Translations under genes and position numbers: made by a program | In this document: positions 1 to 8,379 of the stretch, in pieces | How positions within the stretch are numbered: position 1 is the first letter of the stretch | Layout of the letters: the number at the start of each line of letters is the position of its first letter | The notes under the pieces: model-generated | What the model was told of the DNA's origin: nothing | Databases searched by the model: none | What the model saw: the letters and a program-made list of their open reading frames with translations, nothing else | Origin: an uncultured Oscillospiraceae bacterium | GTDB lineage: Bacteria; Bacillota; Clostridia; Oscillospirales; Oscillospiraceae | Length of the DNA stretch: 60,517 nucleotides | Assembly: GCA_934569225.1 (NCBI GenBank) | Contig: CAKTKC010000018.1 | Span: forward strand, 1 to 60,517 | Direction of reading: 5' to 3'

Positions 1-531
1 CTGAAGCTGCCTATGTACCTGGACGTCATCGGAACGATTTTCTCCGGTATGCTCTGTGGCCCCTGGGTTGCCGCCGTCGTCGGCGCAATCACCAACCTGC
101 TGACCAGTATCGCAAACCCCGTTAACCTGCCCTTCATCATTGTCAACATCATCGTTGGTCTGACCACCGGCTGGATGTCCCGCGCGAATATGTTCAGCTG
201 CTGGTGGAAGATCATCATTGCCCTGATCCTCCAGGCCATCATTTCCACCGTCGCGGCCGCTCCCCTCGTCGTCCTGGTTTACGGCGGCGTTACTGGCAGC
301 GGCACCTCCCTGATCACGGCCACCGCCATGGCAGCGGGCGCCAACATCTGGGCTGCCTTCTTCGGCACCGACGGCATCTTCACCACCCTCGACCGCACCA
401 TTTCCTTCTTCATCAGCTGGGGCGTCATCAGAGTCATTCCCGACCGTACCCTGGTCAAGTTCGGCTGCGGCCAGAACTTCCTGAAAAAGAAGGACAAGGA
501 AACCAAGCCCGAAACCGAAGAAGCCAAGTAA
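1..531 (+). CDS. ECF transporter substrate-binding (S) component, 5'-truncated
   Basis: The reading frame is open from base 1, so the start lies before the window; 176 residues are visible. The protein is strongly hydrophobic with about five membrane segments and a charged C-terminal tail rich in K and E. This composition, and the following T and two ATPase genes, identify it as the membrane S component of an energy-coupling factor importer, which captures a vitamin-like or nucleobase-like ligand. The ligand cannot be read from the sequence. Downstream TenA, nucleoside hydrolase and phosphorylase genes suggest a nucleoside- or pyrimidine-like compound (inference). A short hairpin at 540-565 separates it from the T gene. 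Confidence 0.8.
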   Translation: MKLPMYLDVIGTIFSGMLCGPWVAAVVGAITNLLTSIANPVNLPFIIVNIIVGLTTGWMSRANMFSCWWKIIIALILQAIISTVAAAPLVVLVYGGVTGSGTSLITATAMAAGANIWAAFFGTDGIFTTLDRTISFFISWGVIRVIPDRTLVKFGCGQNFLKKKDKETKPETEEAK

Positions 532-539
532 AGGTAAAA

Positions 540-565
540 AGCCAGGCTGGCTCTCCTGGCTTTTG
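540..565 (+). terminator. Short hairpin with T-run between ECF S and T genes
   Basis: The arms AGCCAGG (540-547) and CCTGGCT (555-561) are followed by TTTT. It may act as a weak attenuator giving more S component than T/A components, since the genes on both sides clearly belong together. Confidence 0.5.
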
Positions 566-616
566 CAAAATCGCATGAGTAATCCGTCTTACATGGAATA
601 AAAAGGACGATAGGAT

Positions 617-1417
617 ATGACATATCTGGAAAAAATCCAAATCAACAAAACAAACAAGCTGGAAGGACTTCACCCGCTGACAAAGTTCTGGGTGGTTCTG
701 ATGTACTCCATTTGCAGCTTTATTTTCGATTCCATCAAGCTGACTTCCCACAACCTATCGCTGCTGCTGATCCCCTGGTTTTTCGTCGTGGTCATCCTGT
801 GCGCGGCCAGCGGCCAGCCGAAGAAGTGCGCGAAGGCGTTCAATAAGGTGTTTTTGGTTGTGGGTCTGATTTTCGTGGTGCAGACCTTCATCGTGCCTGG
901 CGGAGAGCTTCTCTGGCAGTGGAAATTCCTGAAAATTTATGAGAAGGGGCTTCAGACGGCCATTTCTCTTTCCTTTATGGTGCTGGATATTGCCGGTATT
1001 TTTGTGTGGGTGTTCCAGACGACCTCCAACAAGGAGCTGGCAAGAGCCATGGACGAGTCCGGCATCAATCACAAGGTGGCCTATGTGTTCACCAACTCCT
1101 TGCAGATGATCGACGTTCTGGGCGCCAGCAGCAAGACCATCATGGACGCCCAGCGGGCAAGAGGCATTGAGACCGAGGGAAACCTGATCGTGCGGGCAAA
1201 GGCGTTTTTCCCCACCCTGGTGCCGCTGATCTTAAGCGGTATCACCAGCTCTGAGGAGCGGGTGCTGACCCTGGAAGCCAGAGGCTTCTCCATTCAGGGA
1301 GAGCGGACGCATCTGTTTAACCTGAATCGCTCCGGCTGGGAGGGCGCTGTCAAGATCATCAGCACGGTTATTACGGTTTTGGTCGTCGTATGGAGGATTG
1401 TATTATGGGTTATGTAA
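617..1417 (+). CDS. ecfT: ECF transporter transmembrane (T) component
   Basis: A 266-residue CbiQ/EcfT-family membrane protein that couples the two ATPases to the S component. It has several hydrophobic segments and the typical cytoplasmic region with arginine-containing helices (AQRARGIE around residue 178 and LTLEARGF around 220), the coupling motifs that dock into the ATPases. The start follows a purine-rich stretch at about 602-614. Its last 13 bases overlap the next gene, so translation is probably coupled. Confidence 0.9.
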   Translation: MTYLEKIQINKTNKLEGLHPLTKFWVVLMYSICSFIFDSIKLTSHNLSLLLIPWFFVVVILCAASGQPKKCAKAFNKVFLVVGLIFVVQTFIVPGGELLWQWKFLKIYEKGLQTAISLSFMVLDIAGIFVWVFQTTSNKELARAMDESGINHKVAYVFTNSLQMIDVLGASSKTIMDAQRARGIETEGNLIVRAKAFFPTLVPLILSGITSSEERVLTLEARGFSIQGERTHLFNLNRSGWEGAVKIISTVITVLVVVWRIVLWVM

Positions 1418-2265
1418 TGGAATGTAAAAACGTCACCTATACCTATCCTCTGGCAGACGAGCCGTCCATCCGGAACGTTTCTCTGAACATCGAAGAAGGA
1501 AAATTCTATGGCGTCGTGGGGGAAAACGGCTCCGGCAAGACCACCCTCTGCGCAATTCTCCGGGGATTTGCCCCCAGCTTCTATCAGGGAGACATCCAGG
1601 GCGAGGTGCTGGTATACGGCAAGCCCATCGGGGAGTACGGCGGCGAGCTGGCAACGAAGATCGGCTACGTGTTCCAGAACCCCTTCACCCAGATCAGCGG
1701 CGTCAAGGAGACAGTATTTGAGGAAGTGGCCTACGGTCTGGAAAATTTCGGCGTTCCGGTGGAGGAAATCGTGGAGCGGGTCGAGGCGATTATGAAGTTG
1801 ACCCACATCGATTCTCTGGCTGAAAAGAATCCGCTGGAGCTGTCCGGCGGGCAGATGCAGCGGGTGGCGCTGGCATCCGTCCTGGTGCTGGAGCCGGATA
1901 TCCTGATCATCGACGAACCCACCAGCCAGCTTGACCCCCAGGGAACGGAGAGCGTTTTCGAGATCATCAAAATGATGAAGGACAAGAAGAAGACCATCAT
2001 TCTGGTGGAGCATAAGATTGATCTGATTGCGGAATACGCAGACGAGGTGCTGGTGCTGAAAGGCGGCAAGCTGATTGCAAGCGGCGATAAAGCGCAGATC
2101 CTTTCGGACATGGCCCTGATGGAGCAGGGCGTGCAGCTTCCCCAGATGGCCATCCTTGGCAGCAAGCTGAAGGAAAGAGGATTTCCGATATCGGAAATTC
2201 CGGTAACTGAGAAGCGTGCGGTGGAGATCATTTCCACTGCGCTGAACGGGAGGGACGCAAAATGA
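1405..2265 (+). CDS. ecfA: ECF transporter ATP-binding protein, first copy
   Basis: A 286-residue ABC ATPase with Walker A GENGSGKTT, signature LSGGQMQRV and Walker B ILIIDEPT. It powers the ECF importer as one half of an ATPase heterodimer. An ATG at 1390 is in frame, but the start at 1405 is preferred because GGAGG at 1392-1396 lies 8 nt before it. It overlaps the end of the T gene, and its stop overlaps the ATG of the second ATPase. Confidence 0.93.
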   Translation: MGYVMECKNVTYTYPLADEPSIRNVSLNIEEGKFYGVVGENGSGKTTLCAILRGFAPSFYQGDIQGEVLVYGKPIGEYGGELATKIGYVFQNPFTQISGVKETVFEEVAYGLENFGVPVEEIVERVEAIMKLTHIDSLAEKNPLELSGGQMQRVALASVLVLEPDILIIDEPTSQLDPQGTESVFEIIKMMKDKKKTIILVEHKIDLIAEYADEVLVLKGGKLIASGDKAQILSDMALMEQGVQLPQMAILGSKLKERGFPISEIPVTEKRAVEIISTALNGRDAK

Positions 2266-3071
2266 AGGATTTGAGCTTGCGAAATGTCAGCTTCTCCTAT
2301 CCCGGAGGCTTCCTGGCAGTGGACGACGTGAGCATCGATATCAAGGGCGGCGAAAATGTGGCCATCGTCGGCCAGAACGGCGCGGGCAAGACCACCACGG
2401 TCAAGATGATCAACGGCCTGCTCCGCCCGACCAAGGGCGACGTTTTGGTGGGGGACATGAACACCAAAGACTACACCACTGCGCAGGTTTCTCGCATCGT
2501 GGGCTATGTGTTCCAGAACCCGGACGACCAGATCTTCCACGCAACAGTGGAGGATGAAGTTCGCTTCGGCCCCAAGAACATGAAGCTGGATATCGAGGAA
2601 GAGGATCGGCGGGTGGAGGATGCCCTGAAAATCACCGGTATGGACATCTACCGGGACGAAAACCCCATGAATCTGCCCCTTTCCGTGCGGAAATTCGTCA
2701 CCATCGCCGCCGTTATCTCCATGGGAACGGAAATCCTGATTTTTGACGAGCCTACCGCCGGTCAGGACATCGATGGCAACCGACGGCTGTCCCAGATTCT
2801 GAAAACCTTGCAGGCGCGGGGCAAGACCATCATCACGATTTCTCACGACATGGAATTCGTGGCGGAGAATTTCGACCGTGTGATCATCATGGCGAAGAAA
2901 AAGGTCGTAAAAGAGGGAACTCCGGAGGAAATTTTCTGGGATCTGGACGCTCTGGACTATGCCATGCTGAAGCAGCCCTATGTCAGTCGCGTGTGTAAGG
3001 CGCTGGGCATCGAAAAAAAGATCATCCACATCGACGACGCTGTGGATGAGATCATGAAAAAACTGGGATGA
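2262..3071 (+). CDS. ecfA: ECF transporter ATP-binding protein, second copy
   Basis: A 269-residue ABC ATPase, partner of the preceding one. It has Walker A GQNGAGKTT, a Q-loop at YVFQNPDDQ and Walker B ILIFDEPTAGQD. The expected LSGGQ signature is replaced by LPLSVRKF, so one composite ATP site of the heterodimer is probably weak or inactive. Start and stop overlap both neighbours by ATGA, showing a tightly coupled operon. The family assignment is secure; the reduced activity of one site is inference. Confidence 0.92.
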   Translation: MKDLSLRNVSFSYPGGFLAVDDVSIDIKGGENVAIVGQNGAGKTTTVKMINGLLRPTKGDVLVGDMNTKDYTTAQVSRIVGYVFQNPDDQIFHATVEDEVRFGPKNMKLDIEEEDRRVEDALKITGMDIYRDENPMNLPLSVRKFVTIAAVISMGTEILIFDEPTAGQDIDGNRRLSQILKTLQARGKTIITISHDMEFVAENFDRVIIMAKKKVVKEGTPEEIFWDLDALDYAMLKQPYVSRVCKALGIEKKIIHIDDAVDEIMKKLG

Positions 3072-4267
3072 CGGCAATGCGGAAAAACAGCACCCTGATT
3101 ACAATTCTGGCCTTCGGTCTGTATTTCCTGGTTGGCGCGGCGGCGCTTCTGGTGGGAAGCAGCCTGACCCAGCTCATCGGCGTCTACGGCAGAACCATGG
3201 ACGCGGTGGTGCTTCTGGGGTCCTCCTTTGCCATCGGCCGTGTGTCCACGGTGGGACTGACGGGAAGACTGGTGGAGAAAATCGGCGCGAAAGCGGTGTA
3301 TGCCATTTCGGTGCTGGCGACCTGCGTCTATTTCGTGGGCATCCCGCTGTTCCCCAATTACTATGCGGGGATGGCGGCGGCCTTCCTGGGCGGCGTCGGC
3401 ATGGGCGCGGAGGATGCCGTTTGCCCGCTGATGCTCAGCATTTCCTGCCGGAACAATTATGCCGGTGCGCTGAGTGCGGGACAGGCGTTCTTCTGCGTGG
3501 GAAGCTTCGCAATGCCGTTTCTGATTGGTGTGATGCTGTCGGAGCGGCTGCCGTTCTACGGCGCGTTTTACGTGCTGACGGCAATCGCGCTGATTCTTCT
3601 GGCCTGCCTGCCCTTTGTGAAGCTGGAAAAGCAGACGAAGACGGCGGAAACCCAGGAGGAACAGGTCAAGCCCCTGTACACCAAAAAGCTCTGGCTGGCC
3701 TATGCCGGTGCGCTGATCGGCGTCGCCTGCTTCAGCGGCGCGGTGAACGTGCTTTCCCTGTACACCGCAAGCTTCGCCCAGAGCATGGGAATCTCGGAGG
3801 CCAACGCGGCGTTTATGCTGACGATTTACAATATCGGCGGCGTGATCGGCTCCTTCGCCTTTACCTGGATACTGAAAAAGATGAAGGAACGGATCATCGT
3901 CATCATCAACAGCGTCATCAGCATGATTGCCCTGGCGGCGGCGATTCTCTTTCATAAAACGGAAATTTATTTCATCTGTCTATTTATCACCGGAACGTTT
4001 CTGGGGGTCATGTTCAGCCTGTTCGTGGCGATCACCACCCGCATCGGCTATAAGCGGATCAGCGTTGCCAGCTCCTACGTAGCAATTGCCGCCGGTATTT
4101 CGGACGTTATGACGCCCATTCTTTCCGGCGCGCTGGTGGGTGTGTTCGGCGTGGGCAGCGCATTCTACTATGCGCTGGCGACGGTGGTTCTGATGCTGGC
4201 ATCCTCCATTCTGGTAAATGCAGTCACGTCGGAAAAGGAGATATCTTCGTATGGCAATTCAAAGTAA
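3068..4267 (+). CDS. MFS transporter
   Basis: A 399-residue protein with about 12 hydrophobic segments and a charged central loop near residues 190-215 (EKQTKTAETQEEQ), the layout of the major facilitator superfamily. The G- and A-rich helices and GRVSTVGLTGRLVEKIG in the first half resemble the family's loop 2-3 motif. The start overlaps the ATPase stop by ATGA. Co-transcription with an ECF importer suggests export of a product such as a free base, or a second uptake route. The substrate is unknown. The last 17 bases overlap the next gene. Confidence 0.85.
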   Translation: MTAMRKNSTLITILAFGLYFLVGAAALLVGSSLTQLIGVYGRTMDAVVLLGSSFAIGRVSTVGLTGRLVEKIGAKAVYAISVLATCVYFVGIPLFPNYYAGMAAAFLGGVGMGAEDAVCPLMLSISCRNNYAGALSAGQAFFCVGSFAMPFLIGVMLSERLPFYGAFYVLTAIALILLACLPFVKLEKQTKTAETQEEQVKPLYTKKLWLAYAGALIGVACFSGAVNVLSLYTASFAQSMGISEANAAFMLTIYNIGGVIGSFAFTWILKKMKERIIVIINSVISMIALAAAILFHKTEIYFICLFITGTFLGVMFSLFVAITTRIGYKRISVASSYVAIAAGISDVMTPILSGALVGVFGVGSAFYYALATVVLMLASSILVNAVTSEKEISSYGNSK

Positions 4268-5003
4268 GGAAACCCTGAATGAAAAAGGGCAGCAGTACCA
4301 TATCTGCTGCAAAAAAGGCGATATCGGAAAGTACGTCATTCTTCCGGGCGACCCCTTCCGGACGGATTTGATCGCAAAGCATTTTGACAATCCCGTGCTG
4401 GTCGCCCACAACCGGGAGCATAAAACCTGGACGGGGACCCTGAACGGGGAAAAGGTGTCCGTTTGCAGCACCGGCATGGGCTGCCCCTCTGCGGCAATCG
4501 CTGTGGAAGAGCTGATTCACTGCGGCGCGGAGGTGTTTATCCGCGTGGGAACCTGCGGCCGTCTCTGCCCGGAGAGCTACGACGAAAGCTTAGAGGGGGT
4601 GGTCATCACGGCGGCCGTGCGGGACGAGGGAACTACGGTACACTATGTACCCATCGAATACCCGGCCATCGCAGACCGTCACGTGACGGACGCGCTGGTG
4701 CGGGCGGCACAGGCCAAGGGCTACCGCTTCGAAGAGGGAATCGGTCAGTCCAAGGATTCCTTCTACGGCCAGCATGACCCGGACAGTATGCCAAACAGCG
4801 ACCGTCTCCATTCCCGCTGGAAGGCATGGGAAAAGAGCCGCGTCATGGCGTCCGAGATGGAGTGCGCGGGTATTTTCATCGTGTCGCTCATTCGCGGCGT
4901 GAAGGCCGGTGCCATCATGGCCTACGGCAGCATGAACGACCACACCATCGAGGTGGCCTGCGACGCCGTGAAGCTGCTGATCGAAGACAGCAGAGCAAAA
5001 TAA
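4251..5003 (+). CDS. udp: Uridine phosphorylase / nucleoside phosphorylase family protein
   Basis: A 250-residue member of the PNP/UDP phosphorylase family, which cleaves a nucleoside with phosphate to give a base and ribose-1-phosphate. Landmarks are the phosphate-site VILPGDP near the N-terminus, STGMG, RVGTCG and the ribose-site SEMECAG near residue 202. The ATG at 4251 follows GGAG (4237-4240) and lies inside the end of the MFS gene. A second, related gene sits at 41983-42756. The nearby nucleoside hydrolase makes a nucleoside-salvage role likely; base specificity is not readable. Confidence 0.9.
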   Translation: MAIQSKETLNEKGQQYHICCKKGDIGKYVILPGDPFRTDLIAKHFDNPVLVAHNREHKTWTGTLNGEKVSVCSTGMGCPSAAIAVEELIHCGAEVFIRVGTCGRLCPESYDESLEGVVITAAVRDEGTTVHYVPIEYPAIADRHVTDALVRAAQAKGYRFEEGIGQSKDSFYGQHDPDSMPNSDRLHSRWKAWEKSRVMASEMECAGIFIVSLIRGVKAGAIMAYGSMNDHTIEVACDAVKLLIEDSRAK

Positions 5004-5022
5004 CCGCCGGGAGGGAAACGCA

Positions 5023-5739
5023 ATGGGTTTTTATGAAGAAAAACTGGTTCCCGTGATCAAGGAGGTCTGCGCGGTCATCGAGCGGACGGAGCATATGCAG
5101 GACATCCTCCACGGCACCATGTCGGACGAGCGCTTCCGGTTCCAGATTTTGCAGAACCACCAGTATCTGCTGGACTACACCCGGTGCTGGGCGGTGGCTT
5201 TCTCCAAGTGTACCTGTTTTCAGGAAATGGAGGACTGGTACCCCATCGTAAAAAACACCATGGAGGGCACGGTCATGGTGAACCGGAACTTCTGGTCAAA
5301 GGAGATCGGCGCGACGTTGGAAGAAATGGACGCCGTCATCGAAGCGCCGGGAAAGCGCTCTTACACTGCGTTCCAGCTGATGTGCGCCCAGCAGGGAAGT
5401 CTTGCGGAGTGCATGATGGCCATGTTCCCCTGCAACATCCTCTACCGCTTTTTCGGCGAGGATCTGCTGCCGAAGTGTACGCTCCCTGAGGACAACAAGT
5501 TCTACAAGTGGATCGCGTTCTATGTGGGCGACGAGTATGTTGCCAAAACGGAGAACGAGATCCGCATGGTGAATAAGCTCTGCGCCAACAAAACGCCGAG
5601 GGAGCAGGCGCGGCTTCTGGAAATTTTTGCGACGAGCTGCAATTACGAGATTCTGCAGTGGCAGGATATGTACCACAACATGACGACCTGGCCGCTGGAT
5701 TCCATTTTCCCCCGAAAATTCACAACCCTGGAGGACTGA
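5023..5739 (+). CDS. tenA: TenA/THI-4 family protein (thiaminase II-like)
   Basis: A 238-residue all-helical TenA-family protein. Members hydrolyse aminopyrimidines released from thiamine breakdown, and others act on heme or have unknown substrates. The conserved cysteine context FPCNILY (about residue 135) and the C-terminal acidic context SCNYEILQW match the catalytic Cys and Glu regions of thiaminase II, so the enzyme is probably active. Its place beside nucleoside-cleaving enzymes is unusual and may mean the released base is processed further. GGAGGG at 5010 supports the start. Confidence 0.82.
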   Translation: MGFYEEKLVPVIKEVCAVIERTEHMQDILHGTMSDERFRFQILQNHQYLLDYTRCWAVAFSKCTCFQEMEDWYPIVKNTMEGTVMVNRNFWSKEIGATLEEMDAVIEAPGKRSYTAFQLMCAQQGSLAECMMAMFPCNILYRFFGEDLLPKCTLPEDNKFYKWIAFYVGDEYVAKTENEIRMVNKLCANKTPREQARLLEIFATSCNYEILQWQDMYHNMTTWPLDSIFPRKFTTLED

Positions 5740-5741
5740 AC

Positions 5742-6686
5742 ATGGACAGGAAAAAACTGATCATCGATACAGATTGCGGTTCGGACGATGCAGTGGCCAT
5801 TGCAATGGCACTGAATGACCCCAATTTCGAGGTCATCATGTGTACGACGGTATCCGGCAATGTGGGCTGCAAGCAGGCGGCCATCAACACGCTCACGACG
5901 ATTGAACACGCCGGTACCTACGAGCCGCCGGTTTACATGGGCGCCATCGACATGCTTCTGCGGGATATGCAGTATGCTGCGGAGACCCATGGCGAGGACG
6001 GAATGGGCGATATCGGCCTGGTTCCCCACCGGCTGAAAATCGGCGAGGGCAACGGCGTCATCCGGATGCTGGAAGCGCTGAATGCAAGCGAGCCGGGGGA
6101 GATCGACATCATTGCTCTGGGACCCCTGACCAACATTGCCCTGGCGCTTCGCCTGGATAAGGAAGCCGTCAGGAAGGCCGGGCGGATCGTGTGCATGGGA
6201 AGCGCGGGTCTCGGCGTGGGCAACGCGACGCCTCTGGCGGAGTTCAACATCTGGCAGGACGCGGAAGCAGCGAAGATCGTCGTGGACGCGGGGCTGGAGC
6301 ATCTGGTTCTGGTGGGCTGGGATGCCTGCCTGGGCGACGCCATGCTGATTCCCTCGGAGATCGAGGAAATTCAGAAGAGCGGCCCTCTGGGCAGGTTCGC
6401 CATCGACTGCAACCGTCAGCTGATGGTGCTCAACAGCGAGCGCTTCGGCGACAGCTATCTGGATATGGCCGACCCCTCGGCCATGGCGGCGGCGCTGTAC
6501 CCCGAGTGTATCGAAACCTGCGACAAGTACTTCTGCGAAGTGGACATCTCCAACGGCCCCGGCTACGGCAATGTGATCGTCGACCGGTGCAACGTGACCG
6601 GCAAGGAGCCGAACGTCTACATTTGCAGTAAGCTGTACGCCAACAAGTTCAAGCATTACATGTACAAGACCCTGCGGGTCTGCTGA
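5742..6686 (+). CDS. Nucleoside hydrolase (IunH/RihA-like)
   Basis: A 314-residue inosine-uridine nucleoside N-ribohydrolase family member that splits a nucleoside into a free base and ribose. The calcium-binding N-terminal motif DTDCGSDD (residues about 8-15) and the family motif ALGPLTNIALAL are present. The start at 5742 follows GGAGG at 5729-5733, inside the last codons of tenA. Having both a hydrolase and a phosphorylase in one operon implies two nucleoside-like substrates or an unusual nucleoside. Confidence 0.9.
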   Translation: MDRKKLIIDTDCGSDDAVAIAMALNDPNFEVIMCTTVSGNVGCKQAAINTLTTIEHAGTYEPPVYMGAIDMLLRDMQYAAETHGEDGMGDIGLVPHRLKIGEGNGVIRMLEALNASEPGEIDIIALGPLTNIALALRLDKEAVRKAGRIVCMGSAGLGVGNATPLAEFNIWQDAEAAKIVVDAGLEHLVLVGWDACLGDAMLIPSEIEEIQKSGPLGRFAIDCNRQLMVLNSERFGDSYLDMADPSAMAAALYPECIETCDKYFCEVDISNGPGYGNVIVDRCNVTGKEPNVYICSKLYANKFKHYMYKTLRVC

Positions 6687-6699
6687 TGAGGTGAATTTT

Positions 6700-7893
6700 A
6701 TGGGAGAACTGAAAGTTAAATTCCTGATGGGGCCTTCGGACTGCAACGATTCCAACGTACCCAACTACGGCGCGGAATTCTTAAGCAATCTGAGCAAGGC
6801 GCTGGGTGAGAATGTCGTGTGCGCGGAGATGGACGAGGTCAGTGCGCAGCCGCTGCCTGTGTACTTCATTGCGTCCGGCGGCGCGGAGCCGGGCTTTGCG
6901 GCGTCCTATCAGCAGACGAAGGAGCCTTACATCCTGCTGACTACCCCTGCCTACAATTCTCTGGCGGCGGCCATGGAGATCCTGGGCTTCCTACAGGAAA
7001 AGGGGCTGAAGGGCGAAATCCTCCATGGAACCCCCGAAGCGATTGCCAGACGCTTAAACGTATTGAAGCGTGTGGCGGAAGCAAGGGAAAAGCTGTCTCA
7101 CATGAAGCTCGGCTGCTTCGGCGAGCCTGGCGGACTGATTGCCAGCGACGTGGATTTTGACAAGCTGAAAGTCCTCAGCGGCATGGAATGCAGAATGTTT
7201 GACCTGGAAGAGGTCGTTGAGGAATTCCACAAGGGCGGCTACCCGGAAAACGCCTACACCCAGGAGCTGAAGACCAAGGGCTTCGACCCGAAGGAAGTGG
7301 AAAAAGCGCTCCAGGTATACGGCGCGATGAAGCGGCTGATCGCCAAATACGACCTGACCGGCGTGACCGTCAAGTGCTTTGATCTGCTGGGACGTATCCA
7401 CACCACCGGCTGTCTGGCGCTGGCGCTGCTCAACGCCGAGGGAATCCCGGCGGCCTGCGAAGGCGACCAGAAGAGCCTGGTTAGCATGGCCGTGCTGGAA
7501 GCCCTGACCGGCCAGTCCGGCTTCATGGCCAACCCCAGCTGCATGGATCCGGAAAAGAGCGAGATCATCTTCGCCCACTGCACGCTGCCCATCAACATGC
7601 CGGACAGCTACCATCTGGTGACCCATTTTGAGTCGGGCACCGGCGTGGCGGTATCCGGCGATCTGGCAGTGCAGCCCATGACGATCTTCAAGTGCGACGA
7701 CAGCATGGAGCGGTACTATGCGGGCAGAGCGGAGCTTCTGGAGACCATGCACCGTCCGGATCTGTGCCGGACGCAGATGCGCCTGAAGCTCCAGGACGGC
7801 ACGGGGTATTTCTCTGCCCATCCCATCAGCAACCACCACATGATCATCAAGGGTGACTGGAAGGAAGTCATTGACGAGTTCTTCAAGGGTTAA
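6700..7893 (+). CDS. L-fucose/L-arabinose isomerase-like protein
   Basis: A 397-residue protein whose C-terminal half resembles the fucose/arabinose isomerase fold. The metal-site contexts ACEGDQKSL (about residue 252) and FAHCTLP (about residue 290) and the PISNHH near the C-terminus fit that family. Classical FucI is near 590 residues, so this is a short relative. It probably isomerises an aldose, which in this operon could be the sugar released from a nucleoside (inference). A GTG at 6691 is in frame, but the ATG at 6700, 7 nt after GAGGTG, is preferred. It is the last gene of the operon. Confidence 0.7.
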   Translation: MGELKVKFLMGPSDCNDSNVPNYGAEFLSNLSKALGENVVCAEMDEVSAQPLPVYFIASGGAEPGFAASYQQTKEPYILLTTPAYNSLAAAMEILGFLQEKGLKGEILHGTPEAIARRLNVLKRVAEAREKLSHMKLGCFGEPGGLIASDVDFDKLKVLSGMECRMFDLEEVVEEFHKGGYPENAYTQELKTKGFDPKEVEKALQVYGAMKRLIAKYDLTGVTVKCFDLLGRIHTTGCLALALLNAEGIPAACEGDQKSLVSMAVLEALTGQSGFMANPSCMDPEKSEIIFAHCTLPINMPDSYHLVTHFESGTGVAVSGDLAVQPMTIFKCDDSMERYYAGRAELLETMHRPDLCRTQMRLKLQDGTGYFSAHPISNHHMIIKGDWKEVIDEFFKG

Positions 7894-7895
7894 TT

Positions 7896-8057
7896 GGGGC
7901 CTATCTGAAAACCGTCAACATGCCCAAACAGCGGGTCTTTTCCGCCTGCTGTGCGCCATTTTCCCTTGCAATACACAAAGTATTCCCGCGGAAAAATGGC
8001 TTCATCAGGCGAAAAATCCCTCGCTGTTGGTCATATTTCCGGTTTCCAGGTAGACCC
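7896..8057. repeat. Palindromic intergenic element, copy A (about 160 bp)
   Basis: The ends GGGCCTATCTGAAAACCG and CGGTTTCCAGGTAGACCC are inverted repeats. Internal arms continue the hairpin (GCCATTTTCCC against GGAAAAATGGC) down to a core AATAC-ACAAA-GTATT. The same core and layout recur at 12273-12432. It starts 3 bp after the stop of the upstream operon and may act as a terminator. It looks like a non-coding miniature element. Confidence 0.7.
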
Positions 8058-8065
8058 TGAAAGAA

Positions 8066-8098
8066 TGACGGAGGATTCCATTCTGGAATCCTCCGCTT
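8066..8098. terminator. Hairpin, first copy of a 33-bp repeat
   Basis: A strong stem GGAGGATTCCA/TGGAATCCTCC lies between two convergent operons. The same 33 bases occur again at 8303-8335. It probably ends transcription from one or both sides. Confidence 0.6.
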
Positions 8099-8302
8099 CA
8101 GACTGTCAAAAAAGGCTGTTGGCCTTTTTTGACAAAAGGATTGCAGTCTGCTGCGCGCACTCCTTGTCCGCCTATGGCGGACAACTCGCACACTTGCAGC
8201 CTGTAAGGTATTTTCTGCCAGGTACACGCCCCGGCAGAAAATGATCTGACTTTATTTGCCGCCTGCGGGCGGCAAACTCTGCGAGGCTTTTTTGACACGC
8301 TG
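8099..8302. other. Non-coding segment between two 33-bp repeats
   Basis: No gene is supported here. The segment holds several further inverted repeats: GTCAAAAAAGGC/GGCCTTTTTTGAC (8103-8131), TCCGCC/GGCGGA (8168-8180) and GCCGCC/GGCGGC (8259-8274). With the two flanking 33-bp copies it looks like a compound intergenic repeat in the gap between the convergent nucleoside operon and garD. Confidence 0.5.
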
Positions 8303-8335
8303 TGACGGAGGATTCCATTCTGGAATCCTCCGCTT
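8303..8335. terminator. Hairpin, second copy of the 33-bp repeat
   Basis: Identical to 8066-8098. It lies 45 bp beyond the garD stop and probably serves as the garD terminator on the minus strand. Confidence 0.6.
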
Positions 8336-8379
8336 GTTTATATATAATAAGGAATCGCGGCAGCGCTGCCGTGCAAAAA

